Source: Myxococcales bacterium (GTDB lineage Bacteria > Myxococcota_A > UBA9042). Taken from it: 41,326 nt of DNA. Below, piece by piece: positions 9,048 to 18,412 of the stretch. Both the position numbers and the translations under genes were made by a program. The notes beneath the pieces were generated by a model that saw only the letters and a list, made by a program, of their open reading frames with translations, did not search any database and was not told where the DNA came from. The stretch spans positions 1 through 41,326 of the forward strand of contig CANLIC010000036.1 of the NCBI GenBank assembly GCA_947491025.1, in the 5' to 3' direction. How positions within the stretch are numbered: position 1 is the first letter of the stretch; the number at the start of each line of letters is the position of its first letter.

Positions 9048-9618
9048 TTCGGCACTCCGGCGGGCTCGCGCTAGCAGTCCCAGGCCAAGCCTTCGTTCGC
9101 GGCAGCCTACCGCCCCGCATTGCGGCCTACCCGCCGCGGCTGTGCGGCTCGTTGCAGAGGCTTTGTGACGCTTGCAGCGTAGGCCGACGAGCCGGCTTCT
9201 AGCGAAATACCGGCGCGCGCCGACCTCCTGCCGATCGGCCCCGCCCTCCGCCGCCGCGCTGCGGGCCACCTTCCACCGCCGACCTGCCTGTTGCCCTCCG
9301 CTCGCCGACGCCGCGCGCCGCTGGCCTCATGCAGGGCGGTCGCAAAGTCGACGTCAGCGCCGACAACCCTCACCCCCGCCGCTTCGCGGCACCCCCTCTC
9401 CCGCTGAAGCGGGAGAGGGGGCACTGAATTCATTGTCATGTCGCCCCTCTCCCGCCCGACGGGAGAGGGGGTGAGGGGGTGAGGGTGTCTTTCGCTCCGG
9501 ACTTTGCGATAGCCCTGTGGCCTCATGCGCCACCGGTCGCCGGCGCCCGCATTTGCCGCTAGATTGCGCCTGCCCGCCGCCGCACAGGCTGCGCCGCCCG
9601 CCAGCCAAGGGGTCGCCC
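9048..9618. other. Intergenic region holding a palindromic repeat element
   Basis: No gene is supported in this 571-base gap. Its only clear content is the structured element at 9366-9486. The first 300 bases show no motif I can interpret; in-frame readings there are short and have no conserved look. Confidence 0.7.
9366..9486. repeat. Nested palindromic repeat (CCCTCTCCCG type)
   Basis: An outer inverted repeat pairs 9366-9377 with 9475-9486 (12 bp, perfect). Inside are two hairpins: 9392-9404 with 9409-9421 (13-bp stem, 4-base loop) and 9444-9454 with 9460-9470 (11-bp stem, 5-base loop). The two hairpins share the CCCCTCTCCCG core, so the whole can fold as a three-way junction. Similar noncoding palindromes with ACCCTCACCCC and CCCTCTCCCG blocks are widespread as dispersed repeats in high-GC bacterial genomes. 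Confidence 0.85.
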
Positions 9619-10134
9619 ATGCGCCGCAAACCCACGCCCACGCCGAGCGCCGCGCCCGTCCCTGCGGTGGCTGACGACGCCGTCGAGCTGCAGGCGCCGC
9701 TCGAGGTCATCGATGGCTGGCCGCCAATCGCGGTGGAATCGCTGTGGGCGCGGCGCTTGCCCGGAGCTGGCGATCGCTACCGGCTCGACAGCGTGCCCGC
9801 GTTCGCGCTCGACCTCGCCTGGCAAGACGAGGTGCGGGCGCATCGGCAGGGTGGCGCCTGGCTCATCGCCGAGGTCGTCGGCCGCGGTGGCCGCTCCGCC
9901 TTGCGGGTCTTGGTGGATCCTGCCGAAGATGCCGATGCCATCGCCCATCGGCTCGCTGTACTCGGCGCCGGCGTGCAGCGCACCTTCATCCCTGCGCTGC
10001 TGACGCTCGACCTGGCCCCGGAGCTCGACGCGGGGCCCCTACTCGCCGCGCTCGACGCCGCCGAGGCCGATGGCGAGCTCGAGTGGCAAGAGGGCTGGCT
10101 GGCCCCGGCGCACCGCCGCCCGCCGCCGGACTGA
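9619..10134 (+). CDS. DUF4265 domain protein
   Basis: 171 aa. The start at 9619 has AAGGGG 6 bases upstream; the open frame extends back to 9517 but without a better site. After a Pro/Ala-rich N-terminus (about 30 residues), the pattern ESLWARRL ... GDRYRLDSVPAFALDLAWQD ... GGAWLIAEVV ... SALRVLVD ... LGAGVQRT matches DUF4265, a small soluble domain common in myxobacteria and actinomycetes. Its function is unknown. No signal peptide is seen, so it is probably cytoplasmic. It is convergent with the giant minus-strand gene ending at 10349. Confidence 0.8.
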   Translation: MRRKPTPTPSAAPVPAVADDAVELQAPLEVIDGWPPIAVESLWARRLPGAGDRYRLDSVPAFALDLAWQDEVRAHRQGGAWLIAEVVGRGGRSALRVLVDPAEDADAIAHRLAVLGAGVQRTFIPALLTLDLAPELDAGPLLAALDAAEADGELEWQEGWLAPAHRRPPPD

Positions 10135-10348
10135 ACCCGAGTTATTTGGCAAGCATCTCGACGGCGGCTTGTCTGGGACGGCCATGGCTGCGGCTGCGGC
10201 TGCGGCTGTCGCTGCGCGGCTCAAGATTGCGGTGGCCGCGCCACCCCAGGATTTGGGTGCCTGGACCCAGCCGCTGTCGCCAGCGCCAGGCCGTGAGTCG
10301 AATCGGCCGGCGCGGGCAGGAGCGAACAGCCCGGCGCGCCCTCCATCG

Positions 10349-13300
10349 CTACTTGGCGCAGATTCCCGACTTGCAGCTCAAGCCCTGACCGCACGCGCTG
10401 CCGTCCTTGAGGGCGGTGCTGTTGCACTTGCCGCTCTGTGGATCGCAGACATCGGCGGTGCAGGGGTTGAGGTCATCGCAAGCCTTGCCAACACCGACGC
10501 ACTTGCCGTCCACGCACTTGCTCGAGTCGGTGCAGAGGTTGCCGTCATCGCAGGCAGCGCCTGGCGTCACTGGGTCGTGCTTGCACTTGCCGGAGTCGGG
10601 GGTGCAGTTGTCGACGGTGCAAGGATCGCCGTCGCCGCAGGACGGGGGCGGCCCGGCCTTGCACTTGCCGGCCGCGCACTCGTCGTTGAGCGTGCACAGG
10701 TTGCCGTCGTCACACTCGCCGTCGGACAGGGCGCTGAAGCTGCACTTGCCGGTCTTGCTGTCGCAGCTGTCCGCCGTGCACTGCTCGCTGTCGAAGCAGT
10801 CCTGAACCGCGCCGGACTTGCAGACGCCGACCACGCACACATCGCCGCTGGTGCAGGCGTCGTTGTCGTCGCAGACGAGGCCGGTGGCGGCGCTGTGGAC
10901 GCAGCCCTTTACCTTGTCGCAGGCGTCCTTGGTGCAGTCGTTGCCGTCGCTGCACGGCGAGGTCTGCTTGCCGAGGCAGAGGCCGTTGGCGCAGTGATCG
11001 TCCGCGGTGCAGGTGTCGTTGTCGTCGCAGAGCAGGCCGTCCTTGGCGGGACCGTAGACGCAACCCTTCTTGGCGTCGCAGCTGTCGACCGTACAGGCCT
11101 TGCCGTCGCCGCAGTCCTTGGCGTCGCCGGCCTGGCAGGTGCCCTCGACGCAGAAGGAGTTGACGGTGCAGACGCTGCCGTCGTCGCAGCCGGGGCTGCC
11201 GGCGAGCGGCTGGGCCTGGCAGCCGGCGATCGGATCGCAGGACTCCTTGGTGCAGGTGTTGCCGTCGTCGCAGGCCTTCGGCTTGCTTGACGCGCACTTG
11301 CCCTGGACGCAGGCGTCGCCGAGCGTGCAGACGTCGCCGTCATTGCAGGGCTGCAGGTCGTCGACGACGTAGGTGCAGCCTGCCTTGGAGCCACAGGTGT
11401 CGAGCGTGCACGGGTTGTTGTCGTCGCAGTCGAGCAGGACGCCCGGCTGGCAAACGCCTTGGACGCAGCCGTCTTCCTTGGTGCAGGAGTTGCCGTCGCT
11501 GCAGGGCTTGGCGGCGTTCTCGTCGTACCAGCTGACGTCGATCTGGAAGATCAAGCCGGCCGGGTTGCTCAGAATCGTTCCCTGCGCGTCGGCGAAGTTC
11601 GTGACCTTGCAGACGATGTCCTGCTTGCCCGACTTGAGCCAGGTGCCCAGCGGCACGGTCGCGGTCTTCTGCCACGGCTTGCCACCGCTCGGGGTGCTGG
11701 CGATGAGGTCGGCGCCGATGCGGCACGACAAGCTGCTGTCGGTGGCGAAGGTGAATGAGCCCTGGAGCTGCTTGATGCCGCTCGGGATGTCGATGGTCTG
11801 CACGATCCAGATCGACTGCTCTTTCTTGGGATCGGCGATGATGTCGTCGCTCCAGACCCAGATGGCGCCGGGGATCTTGGTCCACTCGGGGTGGCCGGAG
11901 TAGGTCGCGGCGCACGGCTGCAGCCCTTGCGGCACCTCTTGGCCGCCCTGGGCTTTGGCGCTCTTGGCGCAGAGCGTTTTCTGCGACGAGAGCACCTGCA
12001 GGGACTTGCTGGTGCCCGGGTCCACCGCCTTGTGGCTGCAGCCGAGCGCAGCGTCGCAGGCATCGACCGTGCAGTCGTTATTGTCGCTGCAGGAGGTGAT
12101 GGCCGTCGCGACGCAGGCGCCGCCCTTGCAGAAGTCTGGCCCGGTGCAGGCGTCGGCGTCGCTGCAGGCGGCGGCGTCGTCGTTGGCGTGCGCGCAGCCC
12201 TTCTGAGGGTCGCAGCTGTCCTTGGTGCACGGGTTGCCGTCGTTGCAGGACAGGCCATTGCTGCCGACGCACGCGCCCTTGTCGCAGAGGTCGAGGCTGG
12301 TGCAGGAGTTGCCGTCGTCGCAGAGGAGCTGGTTGACCTCGACCTCGATGTCGATGCCGAACGCCAGGCCGCACGGCGACAAGAACCCACCCTGAATCGG
12401 CTGACCATCGGCGACCAGGACGCAGCTCAGGAGCGACTCGCCGCCTTGCAGCGCGGCGGTGATGTCTGCCGCCTTGGCGCTGCCCGCGCCGCTGCCACTC
12501 AGCACGCTCGCCGCGCCGAGGCTGCAGGTGTACGAACCCGCGCCTGCGACCTGCAGCGTCGCCTTGCTGACCTTGGCGGCACCCGGCAGCGACAGCTCGC
12601 GGAGGAAGGTCACCGATTGGCCAGCGGTCGCCGACTTGCCACAGGTCGGTGCCGCCACCCACAGTGCGTTGCCGACCTTGGACCAAGCCGCGGGTGGCGC
12701 CGTTACCACCTGCACCGGCTGCAGATCCTTGGCCTGGCCGCCGACGAAGACCGTCGCAGCTTGGGTCGCGACATCGCTGCGGATCGCGACGCTGGTCTTG
12801 GCCGTGCCCGTGGCGGGCGGGAAACTGCAGCCGATCTTGGGATCGCAGGTGTCGGTCGTGCAGGGGCTGCCGTCTTCGCAGACCTGGACGCCCTTGGACT
12901 GGCAGGTGCCGAGCGCGCAGCTGTCGCCCGTCGTGCAAGCGTTGCCGTCGTCGCACGGCCCGGTGAACGGCGCGGTCTTGCAGCCGCTCTTCGGGTCGCA
13001 GCTGTCGGTGGTGCAGACATCGTTGTCGTTGCAGTCGAGCTGGCCGGCGGCGGTGCACTTGCCGTTGGAGCACACGTCTGGCTTGGTGCAGGCGTTGCCG
13101 TCGTCGCAGGGCTGGGTGCCGATCTGGGCGTTCACGCAGCCAACGCCCTGCTTGCAGCTGTCGGTGGTGCAGGTCGACTTGTCATCGCAGTCGGTCGGGC
13201 CCTTGCTCAGGCACTTGCCGTCCTTGCAGAAATCGCCGGCGGTGCACGGCTCATCGTCGCTGCATGGGTTGGTGTCGTCGACCACGTGCTGGCAGCCCTT

Positions 13301-16300
13301 GGCCGGATCGCAGGGGTCGTCGATGCACGGGAAGCCGTCGTCGCAGTCGAGCTTGCCCGGGCCGACGCAGGCGCCGCCGGTGCACTTGTCGCCCGTGGTG
13401 CAGGCGTTGCCATCGCCGCAGGCCGCGTTGTTCGGTGCGAAGACGCAGCCCTTCTTGGGGTCGCAGCTGTCGCTCGTGCACTGGTTGCCGTCGTTGCAGG
13501 TCTGGCCCTGGCCCTTGCAGCTGCCGCTCGCGCAGTTGTCGCCGGTGGTGCAGGCGTTGCCGTCGTTGCAGCCGACGTTGCCCAGGAACTGGTGCTTGCA
13601 GCCCGTCTTCGGGTCGCAGCTATCGACCGTGCACACATTGCCATCGCTGCAGTTGACCGGGGCGCCGGTGCAGACACCCGACCAGCACGCGTCACCGACC
13701 TTGGAGTACAGCTTGTAGATGGTGGTGTCGTAGGTGCAGGCGTTGCCGTCGTCGCATTGCACCAGCGGCGAGATGCCGACCGGCTTGGTCGTGCACTTGC
13801 CGGTCTTGCTGTCGCAGCCGTCGATGGTGCAGATGTTGTTGTCATCGCAGGGCACTTTGTCGCTGGGCGTGCACTTGCCGGCGAGGCAGGCGTCGCCCGT
13901 GGTGCAGAGGTCGCCGTCGTTGCACTGGAAGCCGTCGACCGTCGGCAGGTGAGTGCAGAGGCCGCTGTTCTGGTCGCAGGCGTCGACGGTGCAGACGTCG
14001 CTGTCGTCGCAGAGCTTGTTCGAGGCCGGCTTGCAGGTCCCCTTGTCGCAGACGTCGAGCAAGGTGCAGGAATTGCCGTCGTTGCAAGGGCCGCCCTGGT
14101 TGGTCGGCAGCTGCTGGCAGTCGCCGGTGTTGGCGACGCAGGAGCCGGCGGTGCAGGGGTCGCCGTCATCGCAGCTCGGCACCGGGCCAGCCTTGCAGGC
14201 GCCCGACTTGCACGTGTCGCCCTTGGTGCAGGCCTTGCCGTCGTCGCAGCCCTGTCCCTCGAAGGCTGATTGCGTCTGGCACTTGCCGGTCTTGCCGTCG
14301 CAGGTGTCGAGCGTGCAGGTGTTGTTGTCGTTGCAGACCTTGACTGTGGTGCCCTTGCAGCCGCCGTTGTCGCAGACATCGTCGCTGCTGCAGGCGTTGC
14401 CATCGTCGCAGCTGTTGCCCGAGACCGGCGCGAAGAGGCAGTTGCCCGTCTTGGCCGCGCACGAGTCGGCGGTGCAGACGTCGTTATCGTTGCAGTTCTT
14501 GGCAGTGCCGCCGTCGCTGCAGGCGCCGGCCTTGCAGACGTCGCCCTTGGTGCACAGGTTGCCGTCGAAGCAGGGCAGGGAGTTGGCGAGGAAGCTGCAG
14601 CCCAGCTTGCTGTCGCAGCCGTCGTCGGTGCAGGGGTTCTCGTCGATGCAGATCTGCTGCTTGCCCTGCAGACACTGGCCCTGGTTGCAGATGTCGCCGA
14701 CCGTGCACACGGAGTCGTCGGCCTCGCAGGCGCTGCCGTCCGGCTTGACGTCGGGCGTGCAGATGCCGGACTCGACCTTGCAGCTGAAGTTCACGCAGGG
14801 ACCGTTGTTGGCCGGATCGCAGACCACGACGCTGTTGTCATCGACCTCGCAGACGTTGGACAACGGGTTGCACACCAGCACGCCGTTGCACAAGTTGCCA
14901 TCTTCCTTCGTCTTGCAATCCGAGGTCTTCTGGCACTCACAGGCGTTCTTGCCGCCCTTGCAGGCGCCCGCTGCGCAGGTGTCCGCCTCGGTGCACTTGT
15001 TGCCGTCGTCGCAGGGCGCGGCGTTGGGCGTGTAGACGCAGGCGCCCGTCTTGGGGTCGCAGGCGTCGTCGGTGCAGGGGTTGTTGTCTTCGCACCAGGT
15101 GCCCGGGCCCGAGGTGCACTTGCCGGTCTTGCAGGCGTCGCCGCCGGTGCAGCCATCGTCGTCGCTGCAGATCACGTTGTCGGCCGCGAGCTTGCCCTCG
15201 CACTTGCCGATCGCGGTGTCGCAGACCTCAAGGGTGCAGACGTTGCCGTCGTCGCAGATGAGCGGGTTGCTGCCCTTGCAGTTGCCGCCGCTGCAGGCGT
15301 CGGTCTTGGTGCAGGGGTTGCCGTCGTCGCAGGGGTGGTCGTTGTTCACGAACACACACTCGCCGCTCTTGATGTCGCAGCTGTCGTTGGTGCAGGCGAC
15401 GGCGTCGTCGCAGAGCTTGGCCTTGCCGGGCACGCAAGCGCCGCCGATGCAGGCGTCACCGAGGGTACAGAGGTTGCCGTCTTCGCAGGCAAAGCCGGAG
15501 TTGTTCTCGAAGTAGCACTGGCCGAGGTTGGCGTCGCAGAGGTCGATCGTACAGCCCACGCCGTCGTCGCAGGACTTCACTTGGCCGATACACGTCGCCT
15601 TGTCGGTGCAGGCGTCCTGCAAGGTGCAGGCGTTGCCGTCGTCGCAGCCATCTCCGGCTGCGCCGGGGGTCGAGACGCAATCGCCGCCTTCCTTATCGCA
15701 GGTGTCGATGGTGCAGGGGTTGGCGTCGTCGCAGTCCTTGGCGGCGGTGCCGACGCAGAGTCCGGCCTTGCAGCCGTCGGTCTGGGTGCAGGGGTCGCCG
15801 TCGTTGCAGGGGCCGGAGATCGCGGTGCTGGTGCAAGCCTTGCTGAGGTCGACGGCCGCCAGCGCCGGATCGCAGGCGTCGCTGGTGCAGGGGTTGCCGT
15901 CGTCGCAGGCGGTCAGCAGGCCGGGCTTGCACGCGCCGGTCGTCGGGTCGCAGGTGTCGGGCGTCGTGCAGGCGTCGCCGTCGTCGCAGGCGCCGCCGTT
16001 GGGCGTGTGGCTGCAGCCGCCGTTGGCCTCGCAGATGTCGTCGGTGCAGGGGTCCTTGTCGTCGCACGCGACGCCCTTGCCGGAGCAGATTCCTGCCGCG
16101 CAGGCGTCGTCGGTGGTGCAGACGCTGCCGTCGTCGCAGGGCGCGCCGTCTTGCACTGGGTGGACGCAGACGCCGAGCGCGTCACAACCGTCGGCGGTGC
16201 ATGGGTTGTTGTCGTCGCAGTCCTTGGACTTGCCGGGACCGCAGAGCCCGCTGATGCAGGCGTCGCCCAGGGTGCAGGGATTGCCGTCATCGCAGGGCGT

Positions 16301-16843
16301 GGCGATGCCGGTGTACGTACAGCCTTCGGCGAGCGCGACGGCCGCGTCGGCAGGGCACTCGTCGAAGGTGCAGACGTTGTCGTCGTCGCAGCTGACCTCG
16401 TCGTCGGTCACGCCGTCGCAGTCGTCGTCCGCACCATTGCAGACCTCGGTGACGGCCTCGCAAAGCGGCACGACATCGTCGTCGATGCAGGTGTACTTCT
16501 TCTTGCCGCCGCGACCGACGCTCTTGCAGGTCTTGCCGGCCGGGCACCCGCCAGCGCAGGGCTCGCTGCAGACGCCGACGTCCTTGTCGGTGCCGGTCAC
16601 GTCGATGGACAGCTCGCAGTACGTCGAGAGGCAGTCCTCGTCGAGGACGCAGGGGCAGCCGATCTTGCCGCCGCAGTTGTCGCTGACTTCGCCGCCGTCG
16701 GCGCCTTGGATGTCGAGGACGAAGACGCCCTTGACCAGCGCGTCTGGGTCCTCGAAGCAGGCGGGGAGGGCCAGTGCCGCGAGAACCCACAGTTTTGCCA
16801 ACCTCGGGAGGGTGGCTGAGGCGTGCAGATGGGGCGAGGGCAT
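10349..16843 (-). CDS. 2164-aa lipoprotein with about 60 CDDGNxCTxDxC repeats (Dictyostelium CTDC-like)
   Basis: The minus-strand ATG at 16843 has GTGGAGG 6 bases upstream. A signal peptide with lipobox LPAC (C29) leads to a short Cys-rich head and EVCNGADDDCDGVTDD (about residues 132-148), a MopE-like metal-binding motif. The remainder is about 60 units of 24-30 residues following C-D-D-G-N-x-C-T-x-D-x-C-D...G-x-C. Two alternating subtypes are seen: one with NxCTxDxCDxxxGC, the other with NACTxGDxCxxGxC. The pattern resembles the Dictyostelium CTDC repeat family (PF00526), an extracellular matrix repeat. Three interruptions occur: an irregular Cys segment near 14750-14950, and two related beta-rich inserts at about 12327-12815 and 11506-12021. 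It is predicted to be a long disulfide-cross-linked surface fibre, possibly Ca-binding through the Asp-rich loops. The binding and fibre roles are inference. Confidence 0.9.
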   Translation of the reverse strand: MPSPHLHASATLPRLAKLWVLAALALPACFEDPDALVKGVFVLDIQGADGGEVSDNCGGKIGCPCVLDEDCLSTYCELSIDVTGTDKDVGVCSEPCAGGCPAGKTCKSVGRGGKKKYTCIDDDVVPLCEAVTEVCNGADDDCDGVTDDEVSCDDDNVCTFDECPADAAVALAEGCTYTGIATPCDDGNPCTLGDACISGLCGPGKSKDCDDNNPCTADGCDALGVCVHPVQDGAPCDDGSVCTTDDACAAGICSGKGVACDDKDPCTDDICEANGGCSHTPNGGACDDGDACTTPDTCDPTTGACKPGLLTACDDGNPCTSDACDPALAAVDLSKACTSTAISGPCNDGDPCTQTDGCKAGLCVGTAAKDCDDANPCTIDTCDKEGGDCVSTPGAAGDGCDDGNACTLQDACTDKATCIGQVKSCDDGVGCTIDLCDANLGQCYFENNSGFACEDGNLCTLGDACIGGACVPGKAKLCDDAVACTNDSCDIKSGECVFVNNDHPCDDGNPCTKTDACSGGNCKGSNPLICDDGNVCTLEVCDTAIGKCEGKLAADNVICSDDDGCTGGDACKTGKCTSGPGTWCEDNNPCTDDACDPKTGACVYTPNAAPCDDGNKCTEADTCAAGACKGGKNACECQKTSDCKTKEDGNLCNGVLVCNPLSNVCEVDDNSVVVCDPANNGPCVNFSCKVESGICTPDVKPDGSACEADDSVCTVGDICNQGQCLQGKQQICIDENPCTDDGCDSKLGCSFLANSLPCFDGNLCTKGDVCKAGACSDGGTAKNCNDNDVCTADSCAAKTGNCLFAPVSGNSCDDGNACSSDDVCDNGGCKGTTVKVCNDNNTCTLDTCDGKTGKCQTQSAFEGQGCDDGKACTKGDTCKSGACKAGPVPSCDDGDPCTAGSCVANTGDCQQLPTNQGGPCNDGNSCTLLDVCDKGTCKPASNKLCDDSDVCTVDACDQNSGLCTHLPTVDGFQCNDGDLCTTGDACLAGKCTPSDKVPCDDNNICTIDGCDSKTGKCTTKPVGISPLVQCDDGNACTYDTTIYKLYSKVGDACWSGVCTGAPVNCSDGNVCTVDSCDPKTGCKHQFLGNVGCNDGNACTTGDNCASGSCKGQGQTCNDGNQCTSDSCDPKKGCVFAPNNAACGDGNACTTGDKCTGGACVGPGKLDCDDGFPCIDDPCDPAKGCQHVVDDTNPCSDDEPCTAGDFCKDGKCLSKGPTDCDDKSTCTTDSCKQGVGCVNAQIGTQPCDDGNACTKPDVCSNGKCTAAGQLDCNDNDVCTTDSCDPKSGCKTAPFTGPCDDGNACTTGDSCALGTCQSKGVQVCEDGSPCTTDTCDPKIGCSFPPATGTAKTSVAIRSDVATQAATVFVGGQAKDLQPVQVVTAPPAAWSKVGNALWVAAPTCGKSATAGQSVTFLRELSLPGAAKVSKATLQVAGAGSYTCSLGAASVLSGSGAGSAKAADITAALQGGESLLSCVLVADGQPIQGGFLSPCGLAFGIDIEVEVNQLLCDDGNSCTSLDLCDKGACVGSNGLSCNDGNPCTKDSCDPQKGCAHANDDAAACSDADACTGPDFCKGGACVATAITSCSDNNDCTVDACDAALGCSHKAVDPGTSKSLQVLSSQKTLCAKSAKAQGGQEVPQGLQPCAATYSGHPEWTKIPGAIWVWSDDIIADPKKEQSIWIVQTIDIPSGIKQLQGSFTFATDSSLSCRIGADLIASTPSGGKPWQKTATVPLGTWLKSGKQDIVCKVTNFADAQGTILSNPAGLIFQIDVSWYDENAAKPCSDGNSCTKEDGCVQGVCQPGVLLDCDDNNPCTLDTCGSKAGCTYVVDDLQPCNDGDVCTLGDACVQGKCASSKPKACDDGNTCTKESCDPIAGCQAQPLAGSPGCDDGSVCTVNSFCVEGTCQAGDAKDCGDGKACTVDSCDAKKGCVYGPAKDGLLCDDNDTCTADDHCANGLCLGKQTSPCSDGNDCTKDACDKVKGCVHSAATGLVCDDNDACTSGDVCVVGVCKSGAVQDCFDSEQCTADSCDSKTGKCSFSALSDGECDDGNLCTLNDECAAGKCKAGPPPSCGDGDPCTVDNCTPDSGKCKHDPVTPGAACDDGNLCTDSSKCVDGKCVGVGKACDDLNPCTADVCDPQSGKCNSTALKDGSACGQGLSCKSGICAK

Positions 16844-17199
16844 GGGGATCCTCCACGGGAGACGCGTGCGTCACCACTCGCTGAGTGTAGCGCGACCCGG
16901 GGTGGCAGGAACAGGCTCACACCGGTCTGCCCGCTGTCTGGGGGGTGAAGTGCGGCGCGCGGGGGCATCGGCCAAGATCCGGGGGACCGTAGAACCCAGC
17001 CAACACCCCGGGCTTGCAGCTGAAACCCGCCTCAAGGTGCGAAATGTGAGGTAGCAGCGGGAAGTGTGAAAGAGTGTAAGTAATGCTTCGGGGCCGCACT
17101 GATGGCAAAGTCTGAGCGATCGTCAGCGAATCGGGCCGCCGATGGTGCCCCGCCGGCGCCATTGGGCGCCGGCGGGGCGATCGCACGAGAAGCCGTGAC
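16844..17199. other. Intergenic region between two minus-strand lipoprotein genes
   Basis: 356 bases without a supported gene. It carries the hairpin at 17147-17178. On the minus strand a weak -10-like TACACT (complement of 16884-16889), about 40 bases upstream of the giant gene's start, may be its promoter. No convincing -35 was seen. Confidence 0.5.
17147..17178 (-). terminator. Strong hairpin downstream of the DUF2807 gene
   Basis: CCCCGCCGGCGCC (17148-17160) pairs perfectly with GGCGCCGGCGGGG (17165-17177) around loop ATTG, extended by a G-C pair. It lies 22 bases past the stop of the minus-strand gene. No U-run follows on the minus strand, so it may be a terminator without a U-tract or an mRNA 3' stabiliser. 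Confidence 0.55.
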
Positions 17200-18246
17200 T
17201 TAGCCGGGGCATTCGTCATCGTCGTGGCCGTCGCTGCTGCTTCCGCCGCTGCTACCGCCGCTGCTACCGCCGCTGCTACCGCCGTTGCTACCGCTGCTGC
17301 TTCCGCCGGCGCTACCGCCGCTGCTACCGCCGCCGCTCCCGCCGGCGCTACCGCCGCTGCTCCCGCCGGCGCTACCGCCGCTGCTCCCGCCGCTGCTCCC
17401 ATTGCTCCCACTGCTTCCGCCGCCGGAGCCCGGCTGCCAGCCGTTGTTATCGCCAGCATCGGGCTCGTCGTCCATCGAAACGTCGACAAATTCGTTGCCG
17501 GCGTCGTCGTCCGCGCAGGTGCAGTCCTGCGGCGCCTTGCGGACCGGCGGAGTGAACGTCGCGCAGGTCGGACCGCCAAAGGTCAGCTTGCCAGCGCCCG
17601 ACACGTCCTGTTCGACCGACTCGGGCGTGCCGAAGTAGCGGACGTCGCTGGCGCCGCTGATGTCGACCCGCAGCGAGTCGTCGACGCACACGCCGACGTC
17701 GCCAGCGCCGCTGACGTCGATCTCGACGTCGCCGCCCTGCAAGGCGCGCGCCTGAACGTTCGTCGCGCCGCTGCCGTCGAGGTGCAGATCGTTGACCTTG
17801 CCGGCGAGCACCACCGTGCAGGCGCCGCTGGCGTCGACGTCGAGGCGCTTGCTGGCGATGCCCCACGCAGTCAGCCGCACGGCGCCGCTGATGTCGAGGC
17901 CGCGCAGGTTGGGCACGCGCAGCCAGACCTCGAGCGGGTGATGGGGCATCAAGAAGCCGTCGACCTCCAAGGACAGTTGGCTGCCGCTCTGCTGATCGAC
18001 CACGCGGTCGAGGAGGTTGTCGTCGCCGATGATGACGAGGCTCGGCTCGGCGGTCGGATCGACCTCGATGAAGACGTCGATCGCGCCGCTGACCTCGACG
18101 CGATCGATGGCCTTCATGTCGCGGATCTGCTCCGCGAAGTCACCGCTGCCTTGGTCCTCAGGCGAGCAGCCGACGCCGCACCACATCGCCAACGCAAGCA
18201 GCGACTGGGCGCTGCGCGTGGAGCTTGGAAAGGAAAGAACTGACAT
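17200..18246 (-). CDS. DUF2807-like (head GIN domain) lipoprotein with Gly/Ser repeat tail
   Basis: 348 aa. I chose the ATG at 18246 because GGAGG lies 5 bases upstream and a lipoprotein signal (GVGC) follows; an in-frame start at 18294 lacks this. Residues about 35-225 match DUF2807, the putative autotransporter adhesin head domain. Repeated strand motifs VSGAIDV, DISGAVRL, DASGACTV, DGSGATNV, DVSGAGDV and DISGASDV each carry the SGA turn of a right-handed beta-helix. The sequence then has a short Cys segment (CATF ... CTCADDD) and a tail of GGSSGGSAGGS repeats, ending acidic (DDDECPG). It is predicted to be a surface-tethered beta-solenoid; ligand unknown. The Gly/Ser tail is repetitive in DNA and prone to length change. 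Confidence 0.85.
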   Translation of the reverse strand: MSVLSFPSSTRSAQSLLALAMWCGVGCSPEDQGSGDFAEQIRDMKAIDRVEVSGAIDVFIEVDPTAEPSLVIIGDDNLLDRVVDQQSGSQLSLEVDGFLMPHHPLEVWLRVPNLRGLDISGAVRLTAWGIASKRLDVDASGACTVVLAGKVNDLHLDGSGATNVQARALQGGDVEIDVSGAGDVGVCVDDSLRVDISGASDVRYFGTPESVEQDVSGAGKLTFGGPTCATFTPPVRKAPQDCTCADDDAGNEFVDVSMDDEPDAGDNNGWQPGSGGGSSGSNGSSGGSSGGSAGGSSGGSAGGSGGGSSGGSAGGSSSGSNGGSSGGSSGGSSGGSSSDGHDDDECPG

Positions 18247-18412
18247 GGGAGCCTCCGACGGCCGCGTAGATGGGCCTGGTGTTGGCTGCAACACCGGGCA
18301 GCGGCGCCGGTGTCACCTGGGTTGCGTCGCCGGTGGACACTGCTACCTTGGCGGCGCGCGTCATTTCGACGCGCTGCGTCAATGCCGGGTGAACGGCCCG
18401 CGGATGGTGTGC

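Noticed and set aside
11891..16819. Very long plus-strand open frames (11891-14269 and 14270-16819) opposite the giant Cys-repeat gene
   Set aside because: They translate to monotonous AVVAGAGVAVVA text, the reverse complement of the CDDGNxCT repeats. There is no start signal and no domain.
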